Shown piece after piece: positions 10,501-20,705 of a DNA stretch of 28,291 bases. Each line of letters opens with the position of its first letter. The first letter of the stretch is position 1. Source of the stretch: Stenocarpella maydis (Eukaryota; Ascomycota; Sordariomycetes; Diaporthales; Diaporthaceae). Below the pieces are notes generated by a model. The model had not been told where the DNA came from. It saw nothing but the letters and a program-made list of their open reading frames with translations, and did not search any database. A program made the translations under genes and the position numbers. The stretch covers positions 1-28,291 of the forward strand of contig NQMI01000230.1 in NCBI GenBank assembly GCA_002270565.1, read 5' to 3'.

Positions 10501-11536
10501 CTTTTGGAAGGTGTCGAGCTCGAATGGCCATTCCCTGGCCGGGTTGGGTACGAGCTCGTGGAAATTGGGTATCTCCCGATTGATGTCCACCATGTGCGCC
10601 CACTCGCGGCCAGCCTTTCTAGCGCTCGACGCTACGAGTTTTCCATGAGGTTCGAGGGCAGGGAATTCGACTGGAAGAATTGCGTCGATGTCCTCGTCAT
10701 CTTCTCCATCTTCATCTTCTTGATTGTCTGTGGGGGTACTATCGCCGTTCTCGCCATTTGTCTGTTGTCCACCGGGTATTTGGTCTGATTCCTGGTCAAG
10801 CTCCTTCTCAACCTCCTTGGCTTCGTCTTCGACGGCCTGCGTTGTTTCCTTCTTGGAAAAATCGATGCCCCTTGACATTCCAGGCGCAACTTCCAGGAGT
10901 CTCCCCTCCTCGCCAAGCTTGATGACCCTCTCGAGCTTGTTGGCACCCGAGGACGCGTCTAGGTACCCCTCATTTCGTAGAGCCTGGTCTTCCAGAGCAG
11001 CGGTGGCTTCTATGCCGTCCAGGCCACCTGGGGCAAAGGGGAAGAAGCCAGCGGCGCCGCGCACAAAGTCGGCCCGCGAGGCGGGCTTTCGCGTCAGGGA
11101 GGTCGAGTTCTTTGCCGTCGCGCTATTCGCAGTGACGGTGACATTCTTGTAGCCCACTACCCTGCCCTCAAGACCCCGTCGTTCGAATCGCGTTACCGTG
11201 CGGGTTTGGGTCGGCGCAATGCCGAACAGCTCGGTGTAGTCGACTGGGCAGTCCCATCGCCTTGTGATGCATGTTGGTCAGGAAAGGAACCGACCGAGGA
11301 ACTGTGTGGGAAGCAAGGGTAGCCTACTGTTGCAGTCTATTGAGCCATTCCGTTGAGAAGGTTTGTGATGGAGTCAGATACTTTTTTTCGAGGCGTTTCT
11401 TGAGCTCGTCGACATCTAGTTTCCGCTGGGTGTGCGGAGCTGTTCTTTCGAGGATGTCATCGATCTCGTCGTCATTGGCAAGCGACTCCTCGGCCAGGTG
11501 AAGATGAGCAAGAGCTTCTGAGATTGAATTTGTCAT
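7538..11536 (-). CDS. SKI2: Ski2 DExH-box RNA helicase of the Ski complex
   Basis: Three exons on the minus strand: 11536-11328, 11260-8287 and 8218-7538, encoding 1287 aa, the same length as yeast Ski2. Introns are 11261-11327 (GTAGGC donor) and 8219-8286 (GTAAGT donor, ACTGAC branch). Ski2 is the motor of the cytoplasmic Ski2-Ski3-Ski8 complex, which feeds mRNA 3' to 5' into the exosome. Visible features are an N-terminal Ski3/Ski8-contacting region with EWLNRLQQRWDCPVDYTELFG spanning intron 1, Walker A AHTSAGKT (about 339-346), DEVH (about 430-433), SAT (461-463), QMAGRAGRRG of motif VI (about 751-760) and the C-terminal DSHCT helical domain across intron 2. An RGG-rich segment (about 541-576) separates the RecA domains region from the rest, as in yeast Ski2; this and the N-terminus distinguish it from Mtr4. 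The frame would appear to begin at a GTG at 11157 if intron 1 were ignored. Confidence 0.95.
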
Positions 11537-12196
11537 GTTTACGACCCCTTCAAAGAGACCATTTCCCAGACGACGCTAAAAGGAAAGGTTGCAGGTGTGG
11601 TGTGATGATTCGAAGCTCTGGAGCTTGTGGTCCAAGGTTGGGTGCGACCTGGTGGGATGAACAGTGCTGGCCCCACCAAAATTAGCAGAGTGACTGGAGG
11701 CCAAGCAATTGATGACATCAAACAGAGAGGTAATTAGAGGCAGCTGGCTTCCTCCCTCCCAACTTCCACACAACACCTCCTCCTAAAACACTCAATCCGA
11801 GACCACCTACTTTTGCAACAACTATACCCAACACTTAATTTTAAGAGGCTGCTTGTAAATGTATGGGTGTGTGCTTTAGGGTTGGCGATAGTCTCACATT
11901 TATCCTCGTCCGGATAATATGATACACTGGTGTACCCCCCCCCCTTTCCCCCGGCGCGAATCTCCCCGTTCCAAGCTATGTCGAAGGAACCATAAAGTCA
12001 AGGCTTGACCAAACAAATACTAATGCAGCTCTACCCTCACAATTTCCCATTCCAGGTGACTACAAATATCCTGCATATCTTGCCCGCACCACATTTTCTG
12101 CTCTTCAGGAGGAAGAAAGCCGCAGGTCAAGGAAGAAAGGGCCATCGGCCACAAGTACAATAGAATACTATTCGCTAAGTTGTCCGTTCCGAGACA
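11537..12196. other. Intergenic region: SKI2 promoter and CSM3 3' UTR
   Basis: Both flanking genes are on the minus strand, so this 660-bp stretch holds the SKI2 promoter and 5' leader and the CSM3 3' untranslated region. It includes a run of ten C at 11935-11944 next to a C-rich tail. No gene is supported. Confidence 0.5.
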
Positions 12197-13317
12197 TCAC
12201 CAGAGTCCGTCCATCTCGGCCATGGCTTCCTCCTCGTCATTGAAGTCAGGCCGCTTCGCCGAGGACGCATCAGCCCCTGGTGGCCTCGTCGGAGCCTGTT
12301 CGGCCTCGGCCTCAGCCATGAGGGCATCCAGATCATCGTCGTCCGGCTCAACTGGTCTCGGCTTCTCTGCTGACTTTGGCTTCCCATCACCGAATATGCT
12401 CTTGGGCGCCCCACCACTCGGTCGCGACGGCGCGCTCGGCCCCTGCTCCATTTCTGCCATAAGCGCGTCTAGCTCGTCCTGATCAGGCTCGCCTCCTGTC
12501 TCTGCCGGTCTCGCAGCTGTCCTCGCGCCGATCGGAGTCGCGCCGTAGATGTCGTCTTCAAACAGGTCGTCCACGGGCGGCGTGCTCGGACGAGTGGCAC
12601 TGCCGGTCTTCTCGAAGATGGGCGCGATCCGATCTGCTTGCCGTGGTGCTGGGACCTCGGGATCATGCTCCTGCTGCTGGTCCTCTGCAAGGTCATCGCC
12701 GTCACCGCTATCAGCCACAACTGTCGATTTGGGCCTCCCCTCATCGATCCAGTCCACTCGCTTCTTCTGCATCATCTTGTTGTGCCCTGCCTTTTCCACC
12801 ATGGCCAATGCATCCAGAAATTTGGCCTTGGGAAACAGATCGTCTAGCCATTCCTGGTAAAACGACAGCAGCCGCGACGCATCGCTCCACTACAATAGGG
12901 CCTGGTGAGCTGGTGTCGCAGACAAGACTGCCGCTGTGCGTCACACGTACCTCGTGGCCTTTTCCCTTCAGCCTCAGTTTTCCTGCACGTTTCTTCAGCG
13001 CTGGAATGCCCTTTTCTGAAAGTAATCTAGGTCATAATTAGCATGAGCCTCGTAGGGAGAGGCTGGGGTTCCACATGGGCGTACCTGTCCTGGTCGAGTT
13101 TGATTCTGGGTATTCTGGCCTTCTTTGCGACCGAGACTTCCTCATCGATACCCAGGCCATCACCTGGCTCCTTTCGCTTATTTGACTTTGAGTTATCCTC
13201 GGGTGGGGGGGTCACAAATGGGTCGTCATCCACATCTCCGTCCATGAAGTAGTTGTCCAGATCATCGAAATTGCCTGCTGCTGGCTCAGCATTTCGAGAG
13301 TCTGTTTTTGACAGCAT
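12197..13317 (-). CDS. CSM3: Csm3/Swi3 (TIPIN-like) replication fork protection protein
   Basis: Three exons: 13317-13085, 13026-12951 and 12889-12197, giving 333 aa. Introns are 58 and 61 nt with GTACGC and GTACGT donors; the first has a GCTAAT branch and splits an Arg codon. The product is the Csm3/Swi3 partner of Tof1/Swi1, which travels with the replication fork, stabilises stalled forks and supports checkpoint signalling. The Swi3 domain is visible at about 78-155: LLSEKGIPALKKRAGKL, then WSDASRLLSFYQEWLDDLFP and the basic AGHNKMMQKKRVDW. The N-terminus is acidic, with a KRKEPG...KKAR nuclear-localisation-like stretch. The C-terminal half is disordered and carries the repeated motif DxLDALMAE at about 241 and 288, and the end EMDGLW. 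The first ATG is used; the codons upstream are open but lack another ATG nearby. It diverges from NUO21. Confidence 0.93.
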
Positions 13318-13678
13318 TGCGTGCTGAGTGGATGCTTGTGACAAATTATCGCAAGCCTCTTGGGTGTTCTGTCGTGGGTAAAGAGTCGAAATGGGTGCTG
13401 CTATGAAGAAGACGCGTCTGGTTTATTGATGCACGCGTCTCACAGGCGTCCAGCTTAATTAATTGGAGGTGGCTCATGCTCCCCCCTGATCCCTGTTAGC
13501 ACCATCGGCCCACCCCGCCCAGTCGGGCGTGCCAACTCCAACTGCTGCCTCAAATTTCAGGTGCAAACAATCCTCTAGCTTGGCGTCCACTCGCCGAGCT
13601 TCAATTGACAATCGATCCACCCCCGGTGCCTGATCGCAGTCCCAAACACCGCTGGCAGCAAGATTGCCCGTCGCAACC
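13318..13678. promoter_or_regulatory. Shared divergent promoter region, CSM3 and NUO21
   Basis: Only 361 bp separate the start codons of these head-to-head genes, so their promoters overlap. It contains an AT-rich core ATTAATTAATTGG near 13457-13469. No specific factor site is identified. Confidence 0.5.
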
Positions 13679-14511
13679 ATGGCGAACAGCACATCCCAGA
13701 CGTACATACCAAGCAAGACCGTCCAGACTGAGTATCCTGTAAGTTGTCGCCCCCCAATTGACCCGCGGAAACGACCAGTCGTTTGCTAACACCGGCCCGA
13801 AGCTCATAGACAATGACCCGTACGATGAACCCACCCACGAACGAGACGAGGCGATTGAGTGACTGAGCAATGGAAACAGACATTTCAGGCGCGTGATTGC
13901 CTATGCACGGCCATCCGACTACGCCTTCGGCGCTGTGGCGGCTGCGGCTGGCCCGGGCCTGCTCTGGACGATGGAGAAGCTCGCACCCTCGTACGCCGGA
14001 CGAGGAGCGTTTCCCCGGGTGATGAGGCTAGCCGGTTTCATCGGACTCGCTGGCGGTTTCCTGTCCTTCTACAACCGATCAACCAGTACGCGACCCCCCC
14101 CCCCTCGGGACAAGAGACAGCACACGAATCAAAGGAGTGGCAGCAGGATCTGGAAAAACGTTACGAGGGGTAGATAGGAGGGACGCCAGCTGACAAGTAA
14201 ACTTCACAGTGAGGTTCTACGGCGTGCGCGAGAACGCACGGGAGGTCGAGATGGACATGCGGGAGATGGTTGACAAGGTCAAGCGCGGCGAACCCCTCTA
14301 CGGCGTGAGCACGCTCAGCCCGCACATGCAGGGCATCGCGGCGCGGCAGTCGAGGTACTCGGCCACCTTCTTCGACGTCGTCCCGTGGTTCAACTTTGTC
14401 AACCATAACCAACACGGCGTCGACACCGCCAAGTACTACCGGCAGGCCGAGAGGGAGCTCGAGGCGGAGGCCCGGGCCAAAGGACAGGCTGAGGTTGCGC
14501 AGCTGGGTTAG
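13679..14511 (+). CDS. NADH:ubiquinone oxidoreductase 21-kDa subunit (complex I)
   Basis: Four exons: 13679-13738, 13803-13819 (a 17-nt microexon), 13880-14085 and 14210-14511, encoding 194 aa. Introns are 64, 60 and 124 nt; the first has a GTAAGT donor and a GCTAAC branch. The product is the fungal 21-kDa accessory subunit of mitochondrial complex I (the nuo-20.9 type of Neurospora). The microexon supplies LIDNDP, which joins to HFRRVIAYARPSDY, and the last junction rebuilds an ATG codon in NRSTMRFYGVREN; both joins give the family's expected sequence. The N-terminal domain ends with one membrane segment around residues 70-92 (MRLAGFIGLAGGFLSF). The C-terminal domain, with EVEMDMREMVDKVKRGEPLYG and SPHMQGIAARQSRYS, is soluble. 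A plain ORF scan misses exons 1 and 2. Intron 3 begins with an 11-C run. Confidence 0.93.
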
Positions 14512-15432
14512 ATGTCTCGGCGGAAAAGGCTTAATGGGTCTTGCTGAGAGGACAATACAGGGCAAGGAAGATGCGTCTCATTATTCCGGCGGGGGTGAGG
14601 GGGGCAAGGTGGTAGAAGACAGGATGCAGAGGTTGGGTTGGCGGGGTGCGAGGGCACAGGCATGTATATTATGCCTCCTCCTAGACGGTGCGCTTCCACG
14701 TGGAAGGTTACCAAAGACATCCATGAAGGATGCAATGGAAAGCAATCACAACAGACTGAAGCTGACAGCTCATGGACATCAGAAGGTCCGCATACCTAGA
14801 TATACCGCCTCGCCTCCAACCAAACAATATGAAACATCCCAAATACGGCTTTTGAAGTAACACCCCTAACTTGCGCCAAATGGTTACAGGTCCTAATCCA
14901 ATGATAGCAGATGTACTGTAGCACACACTACCGACAACAAGCCACAACCTGCCTGCTGAGCCATAACGATATCTGCCTTGCAGTCAGACTGACGAGCTGA
15001 GTGGTGCAGCCGTGCTGACAAGAATATATATACTGCAGGGATCGCAGCAATTGTCCAAGCCACTTTTTGCGCCTCAAGCAAATAGCCTGCCGAGATTAGC
15101 ATCCTGCAGGATGACCACGGTACTTCGCGGCTGAGGCACCCGGTAGCAAGGGTGTTTCTCATTGTATTCGGTTTCCCCTTTTCATGGAAGCAGCCACTCT
15201 GAATCAAGTGCATTGGGTACCCTCAGTACAACCATGACATCAAAGATTGATATTGTTGGGGTGGACAGAGCCGGTGAAGTTTCAAGCGCACGTGGTCGTT
15301 CCACCAGTCTTACGGTAGCCGTTCAAACTCCCGTACTGAAAGAATGTTGCTGATATTTCGACAAAGAGCAAGGCGTCGACATCGCTGTTGCGGGTCTTTA
15401 AGAAACCTCTTGGGCGGTCATTGTCTGCCAGG
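14512..15432. other. Intergenic region between NUO21 and the HET gene
   Basis: This holds the NUO21 3' untranslated region and the upstream region of the HET-domain gene. Short open frames on both strands have no recognisable domains. Out-of-frame ATGs, for example at 15344, lie just upstream of the HET start, so the leader may be spliced or contain upstream ORFs. Confidence 0.45.
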
Positions 15433-17451
15433 ATGCGCCAAGTATCGCTCGCCTCAATCAAGGCCATGCCCGAACTGTGCGACAACTGCTACGAGTTGGT
15501 CTATACACCAGGCTCCTGGTCAAGAGGCCGGCGCTTCGCGAATCGCAGCACTTACCCGGGATTGGGATTGACCATCGCCAAGATAACAATACTGCAGTCG
15601 GAAGCTTGTGAGCTCTGTCGAGCTCTGTTGGCCCTATCGAGCAGCACTGACGAAGGGGCTCTGGGCTGGGAGCTCCGCGAATTCCCCCTGATCATGACGT
15701 TGGACTTGAATGTGGATACAGATGTGCCGTCGTTCATGGCTGTGGTGCCTTGGAACTTTGGAACGTCTGGCACAGTCGGTGAAAGAGAAGACCAGAGGCT
15801 GAAGTTGTACCGTGTCGCCTCGAAGATGGGCCAATTGATATGCTGTCCCAGGATCGAAGAGGGTAAGCCTCAACTGTTCTCACCCCGGATGGTTGGCAAG
15901 AGGTTTGACCCAGAGCTCATCACGACTTGGCTATCAGCCTGTGATAAGCATCACCCACTATGCGCAGCATCGGAGAGAAGGGAAACGGCGCCGGGCGTCC
16001 AATTCATCAACTGCAAGACTCGAAGCTTGGTGTACGGCAGTGACCTGGCATCTGCTGCCGAGTATGTGGCTTTGAGTTACGTTTGGGGCATCAAGACTCC
16101 CGCGAAATCAGGGCCGGAAACAAGCATCACGCCTGGCAACGCTCTGCCCGAGAACATCCCAGCTGTCATAAGGGACGCCATTGAAGTCACGCTGGCTCTG
16201 GGATTTCAATATCTCTGGGTGGATAAATACTGCATTGATCAGACGAATCAAGCAACAAAACACAAGCAGATTTTTCACATGGACGCCATCTACAGACACG
16301 CTTCTCTCACCGTCATTGCTGCCGCTGGCACCGACGAGAGCGCTGGTCTACCGGGAGTCACACAGGATCGGCCCGTGAAACAGACGTGTATTCAGACAGA
16401 CGAAGTACGAATCTTATTCACGCTTCCGCCACCTGTACACCAGATCGTCGAGTCAAAATGGGCCACTCGTGCATGGACATTCCAGGAGGCCATCCTGTCT
16501 CGCAGGCGGCTGGCATTCACCGAGGACCAGATTTACTTTGAATGCGACTCCATGCACTGCTACGAAAGCCTGAGTGTCTCTTTCGACATGCTATATGCCA
16601 CAGACAGTCGGCATTCGGATGCGCACAACGACTTCATCAAGCCGAAGCTCTTCGGATTCGGGCACCAGACAGCCGGCATCCTGACCTACATCCACTTCGC
16701 CGAGGAATACTCGACAAGGTCACTTACCTTTGATGAGGATTCCTTGAATGCGTTCACCGGTGTGACCAGGAGCCTCGAGAAGTCGAGGATGCCTCCTGTG
16801 CGGAATATATGCGGAATACCATTTCTGCACCCCAGAGATGTCGCCACGCCGAGTTGCGATTACCTACAGATGCTGTTGTCGGGCCTCTCCTGGCGGCACA
16901 AGTCCTATTCCAGCCCGGCCCCGCGCAGGCGGCAGGAATTCCCGTCCTGGTCGTGGGCAGGGTGGGCCGGGCCGGTGGTCTGGCCGTCGAGGACCTCCTA
17001 CGCCGCCATCCTGGAAAAGGGGACCGCAGCCGGGATCGACGCCGTGAGGCTGCAGTTCAGGGACGGTAGCGTCGCGCAAATCTCGGACCTGGACTTCCGG
17101 ACCGACGATCAAGCGCTCCGGCGGCCCCGGGCGCTGTTCCTGGACACGGTGGCCTTGCCGCGGGATGCGCTGGTCTTCGACCAAGGCTCCGATATGTTGA
17201 GGCTACAGAGCGGCGGCGACATCAAGCTCTTTCCGAGCAAGGAAGGGATCACGCCCTCAAAGGCCTTCAAGCGGCTCCATTCCGGCCGCTACGAGGCCAT
17301 CCGCCTCGTCACGCTCGGTGACGACGTGTACCTGCTGCTCGTGAAGCGGTACCGCTCGTCCTACTACCGGGTCGGACTGATGATGACCAAGACCTTCTTC
17401 ATGTTGCTTCCGCACGGCGACGAAAAAGCAAGAACATTCAAGCTTAAATAG
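15433..17451 (+). CDS. HET domain (heterokaryon incompatibility) protein
   Basis: A single exon of 672 codons from the ATG at 15433; a second in-frame ATG at 15466 (661 aa, beginning MPELCDNC) is equally plausible, and the open frame before 15433 has no ATG. HET-domain proteins of filamentous ascomycetes act in non-self recognition and can trigger cell death after incompatible fusion; most paralogues have no tested function. Numbered from 15433, the three conserved HET blocks are YVALSYVWG (211-219), LGFQYLWVDKYCIDQ (257-270) and IYRHASLTVIAAAG (286-299), followed by WATRAWTFQEAILSRRR (343-359), the usual downstream motif. The N-terminal CDNC...CELC cysteines are common in this group. No NACHT, WD40 or ankyrin part is visible; the C-terminal 300 residues are the variable tail. 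The frame is intact although RIP-like sequence begins about 450 bp downstream. Confidence 0.93.
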   Translation: MRQVSLASIKAMPELCDNCYELVYTPGSWSRGRRFANRSTYPGLGLTIAKITILQSEACELCRALLALSSSTDEGALGWELREFPLIMTLDLNVDTDVPSFMAVVPWNFGTSGTVGEREDQRLKLYRVASKMGQLICCPRIEEGKPQLFSPRMVGKRFDPELITTWLSACDKHHPLCAASERRETAPGVQFINCKTRSLVYGSDLASAAEYVALSYVWGIKTPAKSGPETSITPGNALPENIPAVIRDAIEVTLALGFQYLWVDKYCIDQTNQATKHKQIFHMDAIYRHASLTVIAAAGTDESAGLPGVTQDRPVKQTCIQTDEVRILFTLPPPVHQIVESKWATRAWTFQEAILSRRRLAFTEDQIYFECDSMHCYESLSVSFDMLYATDSRHSDAHNDFIKPKLFGFGHQTAGILTYIHFAEEYSTRSLTFDEDSLNAFTGVTRSLEKSRMPPVRNICGIPFLHPRDVATPSCDYLQMLLSGLSWRHKSYSSPAPRRRQEFPSWSWAGWAGPVVWPSRTSYAAILEKGTAAGIDAVRLQFRDGSVAQISDLDFRTDDQALRRPRALFLDTVALPRDALVFDQGSDMLRLQSGGDIKLFPSKEGITPSKAFKRLHSGRYEAIRLVTLGDDVYLLLVKRYRSSYYRVGLMMTKTFFMLLPHGDEKARTFKLK

Positions 17452-17752
17452 TTGTCAATTCCAGGGTGAGGATGAGAGAACGAGTCTTGTTGGGTGAAGT
17501 GACGGCGTCGTTGACATCTGGATTCTGTCTGAAGTGCTGTGGATTTTGTTGGCCTTTTTCGTGCAACATCGTCTCAGATTAACTTAGCAATGATGAATTT
17601 GCGAAACTATGGATGTTTTGATGTAGTTTGTAACTTAATGTGCGATGGGAAGCCTTGATATCACCTGGACTGGAGAATATTTGGTTTTATTACTACTCAT
17701 CTGTCAACTATTAGTAATCATATTTGTCAGGTGTGTTGTGAGCCAGGGTTTA
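17452..17752. other. HET 3' flank up to the transposon insertion
   Basis: No gene is supported. This is the presumed 3' untranslated region of the HET gene followed by AT-rich sequence, ending in the TA (17751-17752) that is the left target duplication of the transposon. Confidence 0.5.
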
Positions 17753-17803
17753 CCTTGGCGGATCACCATTTGGGATACCCTACGTGCCGGGATACCCAAA
17801 ATT
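17753..17803 (+). repeat. Left terminal inverted repeat of the pogo-type element
   Basis: This 51-bp repeat begins CCTTGGCGGATCACC and matches the reverse complement of the right end with five mismatches. Three of the five differences are transitions of the C/T or G/A type (or four, depending on how position 3-5 is scored). Confidence 0.92.
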
Positions 17804-18055
17804 CTCAACCCCCATATAAATCAACAAACTTTACTTATATGTTTCTCTATAACCATTGAAGCTATTCACAATCCGAGACTATAGATGAATAGAGAATTGC
17901 TTAATGAATATTATAGACTATTCCAAAAGTGGATTGGCACCCCTCTCGGGCCGTTTATTCCGAGTGTATAATTAACCCCAAATGCTGAATTAGAGAGGAC
18001 TTCTTACATTCTATAAACTGAATCCTTAGTGCTAGAGACCTAATTACCTGCCATA

Positions 18056-19802
18056 ATGCCTAACTATACTAAGGATAACGTAGCTAATGCCCTTCATAAC
18101 ATTATTAATAATGGAATGTCTCTAAATAAAGCCGCTAAGAAGCATAATATGCCTATATCTATCCTATCTGCCTGCAAGAATAGCTATGCTATAAAGACTG
18201 ATCCTAAGGCCCAACTATTAAATTCCCAACTATCTAGTGCATAAGAAGACCGTATTATTAAGTGGATTCTATAGTAAGAAAGGCTTAGTTGCGCCCTAAG
18301 CTACTCCTAGATCAGAAATGTAATAATAAAGGTTATTAAATAATCCGGTAATAATTAGCTAGTTAGTAAGAAGTAGGTTGAGCGGTTTATTTAGTGCTAC
18401 CTAGAGGTCTATAATAAAGTTAGCCGTATATAAGAAGCCCTAAGGTTTCATAAGTTTACCCTAAAAGCAGTTAACTAGTATTTTAATATTCAGGAGGGTG
18501 AATACTTATGGGTAAAGCCGGAGCTTACTGTTAATGTTAATAAAGTCGGGTTAATAGCTGGGTTTAGTATGCAAATTAATACTAATAAAGCTATAACTTT
18601 TCATATTAATAAATTAAGTATAGGACTAGATTCTCTAGTTGTGGGAACTTTAGAGATAAAGAAGGCGCTGGTTAAATATAATTAGTTTAGGTAGTAGTCT
18701 ACCATAATAGAGGCTATTACTGCTAATAATGAGGCCCTTGATCCGGGTATTATTTTTAAGGGTAAAGAACTCTAAGCATAATAGTTTATTAATGAGTTCA
18801 AGAAGACCTGCCCATTATAATACTTTATTATATCTCTAAACGGCTAAACAAACAACTAGATAGGCCTATTATAGCTCTAAGAGGTCTTCTTACTATAGAT
18901 AAATACCTACTAAAATGATAATTCTAAGGTAATTCTATTAATATTAGATAGCTATTTTAGCTATACTTCTATAAGTATATAGCCAGGTTTTATAATATTA
19001 AGCTAATTTAATTAATCAACCTATATAGGATGAGTTTATAACTATATGCTTTAAGAATAATGTCTTTTGCTACTATTTACTAGTATATTGCTTGCATGGA
19101 CTTCAACCACTTAATAATGGAGTCTTTAATGCTGTGAAGGCATACTATTATAGGCTCCTTAGTATATAGCAGGTACTAATCGACTCTCAGCCTGTAGATA
19201 AGATTAACTTCATTAAGGCACTATAGCAGGCTAGAGAGAAGGGATTTATAGAGAAAATTATTAAAAATGCATAGAAGACTACTAGCAACTAGCCTATTAG
19301 TTAACACAAAGCGTTAATACACCCAGAATATTAAGAGGATAAGGAAAAACATTAAGCTAAACTAAAAGTTAATTCTAATAATGAGATACCCAAGTTTAGG
19401 TAAGAAATTATAAACCTCGCTAGCCTGGAGGCTATAGTGTTAGAATAGCGTAAATTCAGGAAAATCAGCCTTATATTTAATATAAAAGAAGCCGAGTTAG
19501 CCCTTATATACGAGAGAATTTAGAAGTTGGATACTTAAGTTGAGCAAATAAAGGTTAAGAAATGTTAAGCCATCCTGAATCCAAATAAGAAATTTATGCA
19601 ACTAGGAGACATTATGGGAGGCAATAATAATACTGGGAATGCTCTTAATGAAGAGGCTAAGGCTGAACAAGAAATGGGTGGTGAGGCTGAAGTTAATGCA
19701 GATAAAGAGTCTGAAGATAATGATGCGGAAAATGAGCCGCTAGCAGAAGTGCGGACTCGTTCTGGCTGTGTATTTAAACTGCCTGCAAGATATATTAATT
19801 GA
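18056..19802 (+). pseudogene. Fot1/pogo transposase relic (RIP-like decay)
   Basis: The frame opens with a psq-type helix-turn-helix (MPNYTKDNVANAL, then GMSLNKAAKKHNMP) and continues through CENP-B-like and DDE-transposase regions to an acidic C-terminus ending near 19802 with RTRSGCVFKLPARY. It is broken by many in-frame stops, nearly all TAA or TAG where the family has Gln or Trp. At 18539-18544 the first catalytic Asp-Glu pair of the family reads Asn-Lys (NVNKVG), each explained by one G to A change. The second Asp survives at 18947-18949 (LLILDSYFS). A motif reading LQPLNNGVF near 19098-19130 corresponds to the family LQPLD motif. The gene cannot make active transposase. Confidence 0.88.
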
Positions 19803-19908
19803 AAGAGCTGCTTCTATTCTTTAAAACTATCCATAAAACGTCTAGTTACGAGCAGAATTAAGTTGACGATGGCTTCTTGAAGTTATATTGTTTTGGTGAG
19901 TATTCTCT

Positions 19909-19959
19909 AATTTTGGGTGTCCCGGCACGTGGGGTATCCCGAATGGTGATCCGCTATGG
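19909..19959 (-). repeat. Right terminal inverted repeat of the pogo-type element
   Basis: Read on the minus strand from 19959 it begins CCATAGCGGATCACC and pairs with 17753-17803. It is followed by TA at 19960-19961. Confidence 0.92.
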
Positions 19960-20705
19960 TAAGGACATGATCTCTCTCTCTCTTGTGTCTCCTTTCCTTC
20001 TCGTGTTTGCACCTAAACAATACTTTGTTAGAAGAAGAAAAAAACATGCCATATGGGATGAAAGAAGACAAGATGACGCTAATTTGAGTTTTCTTCTCGC
20101 ACTGCAACCGGTCGAAGGAAAACAAAATCCGAACTTGGGGAGGAAAATGGTTGAATTTCCATCCCTCAAAGAAGTGGAGTGTGGCTCACACGCCAAATAT
20201 GTTTTTCGTGTGCCTCTATGGCCTTGGTGGCGGGTTTTCCAGGAAAGGCAATGTTTGTAAGTTCTCAGTGATGAAAATTGTTGAGACTTGGCTGCGCTGG
20301 TTCTGATGATGTTTGCGATGTTGATGCAGAGGCGGAAGGCGTAGATTGAGACACGAGGTTTTGTGCTCAATCAGTAGCAGCTGGAAGATCCTGGCTTATT
20401 GCTACCTTCTGAGCTGCAGCCTCGGCGAGCTGATTTCTCTTTATAGTTACCTACCACGGAATGTTATATATCTAGATGGCTTAATGTTAACGCCAAAGTT
20501 ATTTTAAAGCTTGGTGCAGCTGTGCTTTTCTTACAATAGAGCTCGGTCCATACTGTATATACTTGCCGAAAGGAAAGAGAAGGTATGTAAAAGAAGAAGT
20601 TACCCAACATTGCCAACCAGTATAGCTGTCGTCTCCTCGGCAATATAAGTCCAGCGCACAAGCACGGCTTTACCACCACATTGTGACTATCTTCCTCTCT
20701 AGGTT
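19960..20705. other. Unassigned, less AT-rich interval right of the transposon
   Basis: Composition returns toward that of normal sequence and stop codons are less dense than in the transposon. A short CT microsatellite lies at about 19969-19983. A 127-codon open frame at 19877-20260 begins inside the transposon end and is not credible. No gene is recognised. Confidence 0.4.

Larger units (their letters stand above)
17753..19959 (+). mobile_element. Fot1/pogo-type DNA transposon, complete but inactivated
   Basis: A 2207-bp element is bounded by 51-bp terminal inverted repeats (17753-17803 and 19909-19959) and flanked by TA dinucleotides (17751-17752 and 19960-19961), the target duplication of the Tc1/mariner/pogo superfamily. 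The interior is strongly AT-rich and holds one transposase relic on the plus strand. Ends starting CC, the TA duplication, the psq-type DNA-binding helix and the DDE core together support the Fot1/pogo group. All features point to an insertion that was later mutated in place. Confidence 0.92.

Noticed and set aside
8275..11157. Ski2 as a 960-aa protein starting at 11157
   Set aside because: That codon is GTG. The conserved N-terminus continues upstream and joins an exon at 11328-11536 across a 67-nt intron, and the C-terminal DSHCT part lies beyond a second intron.
13027..13344. Csm3 start at 13344 and read-through to 13027
   Set aside because: The codon at 13344 is TTG, so the first ATG is at 13317. 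The residues after 13085 come from intron 1.
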